Shown: positions 47,247 to 57,084 of the stretch, piece after piece
How the letters are laid out: each line of letters begins with the position of its first letter
Position numbering within the stretch: position 1 is the stretch's first letter
Origin: CBDEVH01 sp965243565
Lineage (GTDB): Bacteria > Pseudomonadota > Gammaproteobacteria > Tethybacterales > Persebacteraceae
Direction of reading: 5' to 3'
Assembly: GCA_965243565.1 (NCBI GenBank)
Contig: OZ251571.1
Location: 1,620,201-1,684,200, forward strand
DNA: 64,000 nucleotides
The notes under the pieces: model-generated
Seen by the model: the letters and a program-made list of their open reading frames with translations, nothing else
Told to the model about the DNA's origin: nothing
The model's database searches: none
Position numbers and translations under genes: made by a program

Positions 47247-48620
47247 TTATGCTAGTTGTTGCAAACAAGCATTAATTGAAGCCTTTTGCAGCGTTGCGTA
47301 TTGTTCAAATTCATTGATAACAGCACACCCCAAAGCCGCCTCAAACTCTCCTTGATTACTCTGATGATGCACTTGCCCCGGTGCATCATCACCCAAATTA
47401 GATTGAAAAATTCCTGCCGCACTAACAGGCAGAAAATCCTCATACGTTATCGGCTCGCAACGCACAGCACGAGCGGTAATTAATACCTCTATATTTTGAG
47501 TTGAAGGCAACACCTTCGTTGCTTGTTTTTCAGTAGGAATATAACGAAAATATGCCAATTGTTGCTTACGCAATTCGTCCCAATCATCTGGAAAATCGAC
47601 AAACCCTTGCTTTAACACCCGCCTATATTCGTTGGCATTTGAGCCATCGGCAGCCAATGAAATCGAACTTCGCACCCTTGCCAATAAAGTATCGTATAAC
47701 GCACGCCCCTTCGGCGTTAGTGCAACGCCACGTTGTTCTATTTCACCAAACCGTGCTGTATGATGCCCCAACACCCAACCATTATTAGCCGTGGGAAACT
47801 GCACCGATTCTTCCAACGCTTTAAAACTTGTTTGGCGTAATAATATCGAACAATGGCGGGGCGGTGGTCCTTCGACAACCGCCTTTGACTCAATCCCATA
47901 AGCTGGCATTGCCTGCTGAGCTGCATCAATATCCAAAGTACGTGGCGTTAAGTGGTTAATATGAGGTCCCTGAAACGACACTACATCCGCCAATAATCGG
48001 TGTTGTTGATGGAGATCTTGATACATTGCAAAATCAACCGCTGCCGCACCGTGCCACCGAAAAATTTCAAGCACTGCATCAATAAACTGTTCTGCTTGTG
48101 TTGTATCCAATCCGCCTTGTCGTTCGGCAAGCTTAACCATATTAATAGCGGCAGAATTAAATATTTGTCGCTGTGCTAATACCTCTGACACTCGCCTGTG
48201 CAAAGCAACATCATCGATTAAATCAAGGCGAATCAACGACGTAAAAACCCGAAAAGGATTACTCGACAATGCCGTATAATCAATCGGACGAAAAGCCGTA
48301 GAATGCACAGGAATCCCCGCTGTTGCCAAATCATAATACCCCACCGGCAGCATACCCATAACTGCAAACACCCGCCGCATCATCGCAAGCTCGCTTGCTG
48401 TACCAAGCCTAATCGCACCATGTCGCTCTTGTGACAAGCGGTTTACATCCGACTCGCTAATAACCACATCTTGTTTTTTTAAAACAGTGCCATTAATTTT
48501 ATTCACCAACTCCACCAACGTGCCATACGCTGGCACTTCGGCCTTATACATCGCCGACATTGCCGCCGAAAACTGCGCTCTAAGAACATCGGACGCAACA
48601 AACTCCCGTTGTGCGTTCAT
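47247..48620 (-). CDS. 2-oxoadipate dioxygenase/decarboxylase (HglS/YdcJ, DUF1338)
   Basis: The 457-residue product has the DUF1338 family blocks: VPAYGTLVELV, ERHGAIRLGTASELAMMRRV (metal His67), FAVMGMLPVGYYDLATAGIP, VHSTAFRPID, and FQGPHINHLTPRTLDI (His220, His223 region). HglS-type members convert 2-oxoadipate to D-2-hydroxyglutarate in the D-lysine/aminoadipate route; earlier annotations were YdcJ of unknown function. The neighbouring uronate-dehydrogenase-like gene and ggt are on the same strand (42 and 21 bp apart). Confidence 0.87.
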   Translation of the reverse strand: MNAQREFVASDVLRAQFSAAMSAMYKAEVPAYGTLVELVNKINGTVLKKQDVVISESDVNRLSQERHGAIRLGTASELAMMRRVFAVMGMLPVGYYDLATAGIPVHSTAFRPIDYTALSSNPFRVFTSLIRLDLIDDVALHRRVSEVLAQRQIFNSAAINMVKLAERQGGLDTTQAEQFIDAVLEIFRWHGAAAVDFAMYQDLHQQHRLLADVVSFQGPHINHLTPRTLDIDAAQQAMPAYGIESKAVVEGPPPRHCSILLRQTSFKALEESVQFPTANNGWVLGHHTARFGEIEQRGVALTPKGRALYDTLLARVRSSISLAADGSNANEYRRVLKQGFVDFPDDWDELRKQQLAYFRYIPTEKQATKVLPSTQNIEVLITARAVRCEPITYEDFLPVSAAGIFQSNLGDDAPGQVHHQSNQGEFEAALGCAVINEFEQYATLQKASINACLQQLA

Positions 48621-48661
48621 TTTTTAGTCCTTGTACAAAACAACTTAACCAACCAAACCCT

Positions 48662-49507
48662 TTAGCATTTTTTCTTATCATCGATGATATTCACCGTTAC
48701 CACACCGCTACTACCCAAATCAGCCGCTGCAAAAGGTCCACCAAGGCAAACTTGGGCGGGATCATTTAAATCAACATCAGGGGCATCAGCCAAAATTTTA
48801 TCGGCAAACTGCTCGGCATTATCTTTTGGACAAAACCCCAAAAAACTGGCTTTTGTATTATCCACTGGCATACGATCATTATTAGACACACCATACGACA
48901 CCGCAAAACCCGTTGCCCGTGTGCTAATAGACTTTTCGACCAATTGAATTAAATCATCATACGACAACCACGTACTCAATGCCCGTGCATTGGTAACCTG
49001 TGCACAAGAAGCAATCCGCAAACACACCGATTCGAGTTGATATTTATCCCAATACATACTTGCCAAATCTTCAGCAAAACATTTTGCCAAACCATAATAA
49101 GTATCTGGGCGGTGCGGCGCATCAATACCCACCACATCCGCCGTGCGATGCATACCCACCGCATGAATCGAGCTCGCATAAACCACCCGCCGAACACCTT
49201 GCCTTTTTGCCGCTTCCCATACCGTATAAGCACCGACAATATTTGATTTTAATATTGCATCAAATGGCGACTCATCACAAATCGCACCAAAATGCACCAC
49301 CATTTCCGCCCCTTCTAACAACGCTTCAATCTCACTCAATTCAGACAAATCAGCACGAACATAATGCTCACCCTCATACAACACCCCAAAATCATCGACA
49401 ATATCACTCGAAACCAATGTTTCTGCCATACGCGTTAATGGCTCACGCAAATAAGACCCCAACCGCCCAGCCGCACCAGTTAAAACAATTTTCTTTAGCT
49501 TTTTCAT
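48662..49507 (-). CDS. Uronate dehydrogenase-like NAD-dependent oxidoreductase
   Basis: A 281-residue extended SDR with LTGAAGRLGSYLREPL (NAD motif), VVHFGAICDESPFDAILKSN, YASSIHAVGMHRTADVVGID, PDTYYGLAKCFAEDLASMYW (YxxxK), LRIASCAQVTNARALSTWLS and FLGFCPKDNAEQFADKI. These match uronate dehydrogenase (oxidises D-galacturonate/glucuronate to the aldarate lactone) in order and spacing. No other uronate genes are near, so the substrate could differ. First gene of a three-gene minus-strand run with hglS-like and ggt. Confidence 0.75.
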   Translation of the reverse strand: MKKLKKIVLTGAAGRLGSYLREPLTRMAETLVSSDIVDDFGVLYEGEHYVRADLSELSEIEALLEGAEMVVHFGAICDESPFDAILKSNIVGAYTVWEAAKRQGVRRVVYASSIHAVGMHRTADVVGIDAPHRPDTYYGLAKCFAEDLASMYWDKYQLESVCLRIASCAQVTNARALSTWLSYDDLIQLVEKSISTRATGFAVSYGVSNNDRMPVDNTKASFLGFCPKDNAEQFADKILADAPDVDLNDPAQVCLGGPFAAADLGSSGVVTVNIIDDKKKC

Positions 49508-49932
49508 TGTATTCTCCTTTTTATTTCTTTGGATAGAGACCTCTGCATAATTTATAATTATCTCACATTCATTTCAATAGCAACGCGTGTATTGGCTATA
49601 TCCATAAAATTAAATATCTGTTGAAACACACCCAGATTACCCGCTTATTATTTTTTAGCGGACAGTGGCAATGCTATTTATACGTTGGAATCCTTAAATA
49701 AAATCGTTGCTAGATTAGGCGGCAGTACCATAGGCAGAGAAACTTGGCGCGATTATCTTGCGGGGTAATTAATTGCCATTGATTTCGGGTGAGATAATAC
49801 CGCTATATTTATTGATACTAGTGCCAATGCTTAATCCCTAACTCAATTAGTAAGTAACAATTGACTTAGTTATAAAATGCGAGTACAATAATAAGTTATT
49901 CCGCCTGTTGAATTCGTTCGCAGGTCGCAGGC
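49507..49932. other. Intergenic region with one coding remnant
   Basis: Between the uronate-dehydrogenase-like gene and the NYN remnant. A plus-strand stretch ending at 49768 reads ADSGNAIYTLESLNKIVARL, then GGSTIGRETWRDYLAG and a stop; it looks like the C-terminus of a lost gene, family unknown. Nothing else is recognisable. Confidence 0.4.
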
Positions 49933-49959
49933 CTCCGATTTCGGAGGCATTGCTTTTTT
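49933..49959 (+). terminator. Rho-independent terminator upstream of the NYN remnant
   Basis: Stem GCCTCCG / CGGAGGC with an ATTT loop, followed by ATTGC and seven T. It would stop plus-strand transcripts entering from the left. Confidence 0.7.
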
Positions 49960-49970
49960 TGTGAGGGAGT

Positions 49971-50540
49971 ATGAGAACAATTATTTATATTGATGGATTT
50001 AATCTGTACTATGGTTGCTTAAAAGATAGCCAATACAGATGGCTAGATATAAAAAAATTATTTTCTCATATCCTAAAAAATAATCATGAAATAGAAAAAA
50101 TTCGCTATTTCACAGCAAGAGTAAAAAACAGAACTAATAATGTTTCGGCTTCACAAAGGCAACAAGTTTATATTCGTGCTTTGGAAAAGTCTTATTTAAT
50201 ACGGATACTTTCTTCAAAATAACGTTCGTATGATGAAAGCAAAACATCCCCACAATTAGAAGTTATTAAGACGGAGGAAAAAGGGTCTGATGTTAATCTA
50301 TCTGTACATTTATTAAACGACGCATGGAAGGATAGATATGATTGTGCTATTATCGTATCAAATGATAGTGATATTAACTAGTTAAAAAAGAATTTCCAGA
50401 AAAAAAATTAGGATTAATAACACCAAGGATGCAAAAACATCTGATCAACTTAAGAAATATTCTGATTTTGTAAGAAAAATTAAAAATACCGCATTGAAAC
50501 AATCGCAATTGCCAGATTCTAAGTGGAACAAATATTAAAA
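49971..50540 (+). pseudogene. NYN-domain (LabA/PIN-like RNase) gene, broken
   Basis: The first 83 codons (MRTIIYIDGFNLYYGCLKDS...) form the start of a NYN-domain protein with the metal-binding Asp in YIDGFNLYYG; AGGGAG precedes the ATG. After a stop at 50220 the expected later part appears: LEVIKTEEKGSDVNLSVHLL followed by YDCAIIVSNDSDIN, which contains the other acidic residues of the family, then TAG and further frame breaks (KKEFPEKKLGLITPR). About 30 residues between the parts are lost. NYN proteins are RNases that often sit in defence or toxin regions. Confidence 0.7.
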
Positions 50541-50558
50541 AACCAAAAGGTTGGTGAT

Positions 50559-50765
50559 TCACCTAACTTTTTGATTTAAAAGAATCTTGTAAAAAGGCGA
50601 AGTTTTCTTCCTCTTGTGCATCAACATTATAGCATGGCAACAGGCACACAAAATTACTTTCTTCTGTTTGGCTAAAGGTTTTTTATGGTGGACTTCAAAT
50701 ATAGATTCTTTAAATTTACCAAGATATCTGCATATTTCACATTTTTAGACCGTTTGAAGATTGTC
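50559..50765 (-). pseudogene. HNH endonuclease remnant
   Basis: Minus-strand translation gives KCEICRYLGKFKESIFEVHH, then KKPLAKQKKVILCACCHAIM and a stop. CxxC...EVHH..PL...LCxxCH is the HNH motif with its zinc cysteines. A stop lies just before the first Cys and no start is available, so this is a fragment. Confidence 0.6.
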
Positions 50766-50902
50766 GAACAGATTCTATACTCAGGCGACCTTACAATCTA
50801 ACTTGTCTTTTAATTCGCCCTCCTTCAATTGCCATTACTTATTAATATTAATTGATTCTGCGGCTTCATCTTTCATATCAGTATCAGAAATATCTTCATC
50901 TT

Positions 50903-51250
50903 TTATTCTGTGAGTTCTAATCTCTTATCACTCTTTAATTGCTTTTGGCTTTTAAACTGTTGTACAAATTTAATTATTTTACTTAACTCTTTATCAACTT
51001 TATTAGGTGGTATTAAGCAATTAGAAAAATCATTAACTGATTCTGAAATAGTAATTCTTTTCTCTGATGTTTTCTCAATGTGTCCAATGAGACATTGAAC
51101 ATCAAATAATCTATGTTGTTTATTACCCCCAGTTATTTGCCAGAGTAATTTATTAACATTGTGAGTTTTATAAATGTTTCTATTTTCAACGTTTAAGTTA
51201 TCCTTAGAATATCTTACGTGAACATTATCGTTTGGTGTTTTTATAATCAT
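50903..51250 (-). CDS. Hypothetical protein, possibly the front part of the HNH remnant gene
   Basis: A 115-residue frame starting MIIKTPNDNVHVRYSKDNLN, polar and Lys-rich, with a central LLWQITGGNKQHRLFDVQ. I recognise no domain. It lies upstream of the HNH fragment on the same strand; after its stop the region 50766-50902 has several stops, so the two may once have been one gene. It may be a decaying fragment. Confidence 0.4.
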   Translation of the reverse strand: MIIKTPNDNVHVRYSKDNLNVENRNIYKTHNVNKLLWQITGGNKQHRLFDVQCLIGHIEKTSEKRITISESVNDFSNCLIPPNKVDKELSKIIKFVQQFKSQKQLKSDKRLELTE

Positions 51251-51340
51251 ATAATCAACATATTCATAAAAATATCCTTTATTAATAAACTTTGGGGGGA
51301 GTAATTAGAGAGTAATTATAACAACCTTGGCGGAAAGAGT

Positions 51341-51367
51341 GAAATTCGACCACTCAGCCATCTCTCC
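51341..51367 (-). tRNA. 5' fragment of a tRNA-Ser gene
   Basis: The minus strand reads GGAGAGATGGCTGAGTGGTC then GAA, the acceptor 5' strand and D-arm of a serine tRNA. It departs from the tRNA pattern at the second half of the D-stem; no anticodon or T-arm follows. It is a dead fragment of 23-25 nt, possibly the scar of an integration or deletion. Confidence 0.5.
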
Positions 51368-51453
51368 TATTTAGAAAGCGTTGTTGTATAAGATTGTGCT
51401 AATTAACAATATACTTAATTTAATATAGGTCTCTATTGGTTCTTTCAACCACA

Positions 51454-51628
51454 TAGCGAATAGATGAACGCTGTTTGTTTTCTTGCCAGTTGATGATGTT
51501 CTGTATATCGTCTAATTCAGTAAAGGATTTATGCCCGATAACAAGGGCATCAGCAAGTGAGTTGGGGGTATTTAGATAATTTTATCTTACCAGATTTACC
51601 CGCATTGGGCGGATTATGCGCAGGTCTA
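51454..51628. repeat. Direct repeat flanking the methylase/helicase module, left copy
   Basis: About 175 bp, matching 58296-58475 with scattered substitutions and small indels. On the minus strand it keeps an open frame (LADALVIGHKSFTELDDIQN, continuing to RYVVERTNRDLY and a stop at the outer edge), the tail of an unidentified gene. Its right end carries the 37-bp motif shared with the ankyrin leaders. Confidence 0.85.
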
Positions 51629-51738
51629 GGTTAAAATGATACTGGGTTATCATTTTAAATAAACAGGTGATGAATAACTGATGAAAAAATCATCACGTCA
51701 TCACAATTAGGGAAACTTTAGGAGGAACTAGTGGAAAA

Positions 51739-51968
51739 TGAATCAAGTTAATAAAGTAATTCAATTATTAATCATAAGCTTAAATGGAGTATTTATTGGT
51801 GCGATGGTTTTAATCGCCATAGTCATTGTGCCGTTTTGTCAGGCATCTTAACCACAATTATTTTTGGATTGGTTTTCTTCCTATAGCGATACTATCGGCA
51901 TAGAGTATTTTTTGCTCTTAGTGCTTTACTAGCTTCAATTATCGCCGTTATAAAAAATCAATCAGAAT
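51739..51968 (+). pseudogene. Small membrane protein gene (DUF1772-like), broken
   Basis: AGGAGG at 51721-51726 precedes an ATG at 51739. The frame gives MNQVNKVIQLLIISLNGVFI and a further membrane stretch, IVIVPFCQAS, then TAA, and continues in the same frame as PQLFLDWFSSYSDTIGI and a third hydrophobic part with more stops. The pattern (TM helix, VPFxxxxxPxxFLxWF) suits DUF1772-type four-helix proteins. Family assignment is tentative. Confidence 0.4.
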
Positions 51969-52023
51969 AGAATGCTTAGTAAGTTAAAATATTACGCTGT
52001 CAATAGTATAAAATTACTAGGGC

Positions 52024-53694
52024 ATGAATAATTTAACCGTTATTGATTTTTTTTGTGGGGCAGGTGGCTTTTCCGAAGGCTTTAAACAGCAAGGTTTTGA
52101 TATTGTTCAAGGTGTTGATAATTGGAAACCAGCTATTGATACATTTAATTATAATTTTGGATTAAATAATACTACCCAAGATATTCTCCAAATTAGTGAA
52201 GATATAAAACTAATTGAAAATCTACCTGATACGGATATTATTTTAGGTAGCCCTCCTTGTGTAAATTTTTCTAGCTCCAATAAATGTGGCAATGCTGATA
52301 AAAGTTCGGGGATAAACTTAATAGAAGCATTTCTTAGGGTTGTAGCAGTTAAAAAACATCAGCCAAACTCAAATTTAAAAGCGTGGTTTATGGAAAATGT
52401 TGCAAACTCTGCTAAACATACTAAAAACAAATATACTTTTTCAGATTTAAATTTGCAAGTATGGGCGGGAAAACATAAAATCAATCCAGAAAAAATTGCG
52501 ATTAATTTTCAAGATAATCATCAAATTTTAAATTCCGCTGATTTTGGGGTGGCACAAGCAAGAAAAAGATTATTCGCTGGTGAAGTAATAAAAACAAACT
52601 CATTCCCGCAATTACAACCAAAAAATAATCAACATATATCTATAAAACAAATTTTTGAAAATTTCCCCAAGCCTCTCAAAAATCAAAACCAGATAACAGA
52701 CCCTAATTATAAACATCTAAAGATTAGCAAGAATAAGTTAACCGATCATTTTTACGATACAGGCATCTATAAATCACATTGGGACTATTCAGCATATTGC
52801 AAAACTAACCATCCTTATATGGGGAAAATGTCGTTTCCTGAAAACAATGAAAATCCTAGTAGGACAGTAACCGCAACCAAATTAGATAACTCAAGAGAAG
52901 CTCTTATTTATACAAGCGAGTTAGAAAGATATGGTGATGGTGAGTATAGAACACCAACAGTTAGAGAAATAGCAATTTTAATGAGCTTTCCAATTACTTA
53001 TCAATTTTTAGGAATGTCCGAAAATAGCAAATGGCGCTTAGTGGGCAATGCCGTTTGTCCTTTAGTAAGCAGTGCATTAGCAAAAGCTACATTAAAATCT
53101 CTAAATTTAGCAACTACAGATATTCCTGTTATTGAAAAAAAATCTAATTTAGAAGGTGTAATTAATTTAAATACTTTCCAAGAAAAAATATTCGACAATT
53201 CTCCAATTAGAAAAAAAGATTCTCGCTTTAGAAGACATCCTTTTAAAGAAGGAAATATGACAGTGGCGCTATCAAATTACTGCTTAAAAGAAAATGGAAC
53301 ATCGGATAAAAAATGGCGTACAACTGTTACTTATGGAACAGGTAAAAATTATAAATTACAAGAAATAACCTCCAAAGAACAGAAAAAAATACAAATATTA
53401 ATTAAGTCATTTGATAAGGGGGAAGATTTTATAGAAAAAATAAATAATGGCTTTAGTGAAAAAATCGCTTGTGGTAAAGATTTACAAGATATGTATGAAA
53501 AAAATTACTCTAACGGAAAATTACATCCTGTAGATTTAGTGGCAGAAGCCCATCAATTAATTAGTCAATATGCCAATGGGGAAATTGTAGAAACAAGAGG
53601 TGTTTTCAAACACAAACAACAAGTGCACAAAAGACAGTTGTATGCACTATATACAATCAATCAAATCACAAAAATTGCAAATAAGAGGAGATAG
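52024..53694 (+). CDS. DNA (cytosine-5) methyltransferase
   Basis: A 556-residue m5C methyltransferase. Motif I VIDFFCGAGGFSEGF (SAM), motif IV GSPPCVNFSS with catalytic Cys79, motif VI FMENVANS (Glu124), motif VIII FGVAQARKRLFAGE, a variable target-recognition stretch, motif IX region SRTVTATKLDNS, and motif X RLVGNAVCPLVSSALAKA (about 340-357). A C-terminal domain of about 200 residues follows that is not part of the usual enzyme; it holds RRHPFKEGNMTVALSNYCLK and may contact the partner proteins. It heads a tightly packed four-gene operon (gap to the next gene 2 bp). It would protect host DNA if the module is a restriction system. Confidence 0.92.
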   Translation: MNNLTVIDFFCGAGGFSEGFKQQGFDIVQGVDNWKPAIDTFNYNFGLNNTTQDILQISEDIKLIENLPDTDIILGSPPCVNFSSSNKCGNADKSSGINLIEAFLRVVAVKKHQPNSNLKAWFMENVANSAKHTKNKYTFSDLNLQVWAGKHKINPEKIAINFQDNHQILNSADFGVAQARKRLFAGEVIKTNSFPQLQPKNNQHISIKQIFENFPKPLKNQNQITDPNYKHLKISKNKLTDHFYDTGIYKSHWDYSAYCKTNHPYMGKMSFPENNENPSRTVTATKLDNSREALIYTSELERYGDGEYRTPTVREIAILMSFPITYQFLGMSENSKWRLVGNAVCPLVSSALAKATLKSLNLATTDIPVIEKKSNLEGVINLNTFQEKIFDNSPIRKKDSRFRRHPFKEGNMTVALSNYCLKENGTSDKKWRTTVTYGTGKNYKLQEITSKEQKKIQILIKSFDKGEDFIEKINNGFSEKIACGKDLQDMYEKNYSNGKLHPVDLVAEAHQLISQYANGEIVETRGVFKHKQQVHKRQLYALYTINQITKIANKRR

Positions 53695-53696
53695 AA

Positions 53697-55140
53697 ATGC
53701 CATATAATAAAGACGCTAGAATACAAAAAATTAAAGAATTATACAACGACAAAGAGGCGAGAATAGGGAGGAAAGAAATATATTGGGAAGGAAAATTAAC
53801 CCCAATGGATGTTTTTAAAATACCTATTGAATATCTGGTTTACAATAAATATAACGGTAGAATTTTAAGCAGAACAAAATCGCAAGAAGTTCAAAAAAAG
53901 AAAATCGATATTGAAACTGAAGAAGGACATAACTTAATTGAAATTTTTTTGTATGCCTCTAATACTAGGCGAAACTTAAAAACGGAATCCAACATTAAAG
54001 CCTATGGGCAAAGAGAAGTTGGTATTATCACTAAAGATGGAATTGTTATTGATGGGAATAGAAGGTTAATGTTTTTAAATAGACTTTCTAAAGAGAACCC
54101 AAATAAAACTGATCAAGATCCAGATAGGTTCAAAAATTTTAAGGCAGTTATTTTACCTATCACTTTAGCCGACGATCCAGATGAGATTAGAAAGTTAGAA
54201 ACAAGCTATCAAATGGGTGAAGATGAAAAATTAGGCTATAACCCCATTGAAAAATATTTAAAGGTACAAGAATTAGAGAAAAACAAAATTTCGGTAAGTA
54301 AAATTTCTAATTGGATGAATGAGAAAGAAAAAAAAGTTAAAGAATATTTAGCCGCCATGAAAACTATGGACGATTATCTTGAGCATTTAGGGTATGAAGG
54401 AATATATACTCAATTAGATGGTAGAGAAGATTGGTTTTTATCATTAACAAAATGGGAAAATAATTTTAGACTGAATGATGGTGGTAATGCAGAAGGTGCT
54501 AGCGGAAAAGCGTTTGATGGCTATAAAAATAGTGATGTTGATGATTTAGTACTAATTTGCTATGATTATATTAGAGCCAAAAATGTAGTGGATGGTAAAC
54601 AATTTAGGTGGATAGCCGAAGGGACAAAAGATAATCATATTTTTGGTAATAAAGAATTGTGGGATAAATTTAAGGAAAAACATTTCCATAATACTTAAAT
54701 CTAATGAGAAAGAAATAGAAATAAATTTTAATTCTAACGATTTAAAAAGTCATTTAGACAACAGAGATAATGTTTTCTCAGAAAAATTTGGACCCCACCT
54801 AAAAGATAATTTAGATAATCTTATTTCAGATTTATCAAATAGACAAAATCACAATAAACCCGAAAAATTAATTGACAAAGCTTGTAATGCACTAAATGAA
54901 GTTAAAACTGAAGCTAGTTCTTTTAAAACTAAAAATACACAGGACCAACTAAAAGCAGTTGCTAAGCGAGTCTCTGAATTATTACACAAAAACAACCCGC
55001 TGGCAATGTTAGAACTATCATTGAACTGGTTAAAAAATGTTGAAGAAAAGGTTGGGGGGGATGATAACGATAAACAACTAGAAACCATTACTAAAATAAA
55101 TAGTTTATCACATAAAATAAAAAAAGATCTTGGCGGTTAA
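53697..55140 (+). pseudogene. ParB-like protein of the methylase/helicase module, split by a frameshift
   Basis: The first frame (53697-54698, 333 codons) has a ParB/Srx-type domain: FKIPIEYLVYNKYNGRI (about 40-56) and GIVIDGNRRLMFLNRL (115-130), the GxxxxDGNRR motif of ParB-like NTP-binding folds. Near 54690 the frame ends in HFHNT-stop, while a +1 frame continues as LKSNEKEIEINFNSNDLKSH and a Lys-rich helical domain to 55140. A single indel would join them into a protein of about 480 residues. Either a mutation or a sequence error. ParB-like proteins with methylase, helicase and nuclease genes occur in defence loci; the role here is unknown. Confidence 0.7.
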
Positions 55141-55141
55141 C

Positions 55142-57084
55142 ATGCCGTCTATCACTATCAATCTTGACGAAAAAGAACAACATTTTTTATTAACAGGTGA
55201 TATTAGCGATATTTTAGCTAATGGGCGATTAATGTTTTCATTAAGAAGATTGGGTTATCAAAAAAACAACCAAGATTTAATAGTCCCATACTCTACTGAA
55301 CATACAAAAATACCTATACTACAAGAATTACAAGAATTATTAGGAAAATTTAACTTTATAGAAGAACAAAGTCAAATCACACAAACATCATTAGATAATT
55401 TTTATCAAGAACAAAAAACATTTAAAATTTTTTCAGATAAAGCAAAATTTATTAGAAACAGCCAATTTAGTGACTTGGAAAATGATGAAAATCTGCGTGA
55501 ATTTTATCATGTCGTTTCACCGCAATTTATTAGAAATCTTAAAGATTTTCAATGGTTGTCAGCATACCATATGGCGTTTTCTCAAAAATCTTGTAATTTT
55601 TCAATCCCTGGGGCAGGTAAAACTGCTATTGTTTATGCGGCTTATGCATATTTAAAGAGCAGCCAAAATTCAAATAAAAAAGTAGATAAATTAGTTGTTA
55701 TTGGACCGAAATCATCTTTTGCACCTTGGGAAAACGAGTATAAAGAATGTTTTGGTAAGAATATTACTTCTCAAAGAATATCTGGCGAGGTATTAATTGA
55801 AGAAAGAAAACAGCATTTAGCATCTGGGAATCCTGCAGAATTAACGCTAATATCTTTTCATAGTGTACCAAAGTTACATAACGAAATAGAAAATTTTATA
55901 AAAAATAATAATGTAATGTTAATTGTAGATGAAGCCCACCGTATAAAAAACCCTGAAGGAAAAAATGCCATAAGTGTTTTGGAAATAGGTAGAGAAGCTA
56001 AATCTCGTATTATATTAACAGGAACGCCACTGCCAAACGGTTATCAGGATATATATAACTTATATAAGTTTATATATCCATATCAGTATAAAAATATTTT
56101 AAAATTTCATTATGGTAATTTAAAAAATATGACTCAAAAAAATGAGTTAAACAGCGAGAGGGTTACTCAGTTAATTGATAATATATCACCATTTTTTTAT
56201 AAGAATTAAAAAAAAATCACCTAAAACTACCACCTACCCAAGAAACAATAATCTCTGTTGACATGGATAGTAAGCAACGAGAGATCTATGATTTTATTGA
56301 AAATCAATATATTGAATCATTTAGGAATGATGGGTCGGCAACAATCAAAGATATTTTGAATAAAGCAAAATTAATTAGATTAAGGCAAGCATCAACTAAT
56401 CCGTTATTATTATTACAACCCATTATTGATAATTTAGATAAAGATGATGAAAATATCAGTAGATTCTCAAATACTAACGAAAAAATTGCGGATATTGATA
56501 TTTTTCAACAAATTGTAAATTATAAAAATACAATACCGAATAAATTCATTGCTATTCAAAAATTGTTACAAGAAAAAATAGTTTCTCAATCAGAAAAAGT
56601 AATTATTTGGACAATTTTTATCAAAAATGCAAAAAAATTACAAGAATATTTACAATTAAATGAAATTAAATCAAAACTTCTATTAGGTTATGTTGAGCAA
56701 ACTGAAAGAGAGGATATTGTCGATAATTTCAATAATCCAAACAATTTAAATTTTCAAGTGGTGATTGCTAATCCTTTTACTGTTGCAGAGTCTATATCTT
56801 TGCATAAAGGTTGCCATAATGCAATTTATATGGAAAGAGATTACAACTGTGGTAATTTTTTGCAATCTAAAGATAGAATTCATAGAGTAGGTCTAGAACC
56901 AAATCAAATTACTAACTATTATTATTTTTTTATCTAAAGATTCTATTGATGAAGTAATTAATCAAAAATTAGATGAAAAAGCAGAGCGAATGTCTAAAGT
57001 AATAGATGGTGATATTCCATTACTTAGCGTATTGGATGATGATAATGAAACAAATTTAATACAAGCTTTGATTGAAAAACTATG
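55142..57084 (+). pseudogene. SNF2/SWI2-type helicase of the module, two frameshifts
   Basis: The first part (55142-56209) starts MPSITINLDEKEQHFLLTGD and holds a SNF2 ATPase N-lobe: Walker A SIPGAGKTA (Lys160), VIGPKSSFAPWENEY, DEAH box IVDEAHRIKNPEGKNA (263-266), motif III LTGTPLPNGYQDIYNLYKFI. After frame breaks around a nine-A run (56208-56216) the second part carries the C-lobe: VIWTIFIKNAKKLQEYL, VVIANPFTVAESISLHKGCH, and motif VI QSKDRIHRVG. A further indel in the T7 run at 56925-56931 leads to the last 50 residues (SKDSIDEVINQKLDEKAERM). Repaired length about 645. The start overlaps the previous stop region by 1 bp gap, and the stop overlaps the nuclease ATG (ATGA). Confidence 0.8.

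Noticed and set aside
49000..49536. 178-codon plus-strand frame antisense to the uronate-dehydrogenase-like gene
   Set aside because: His/Pro/Thr/Asn-rich composition without any motif, fully antisense to a clear family member.
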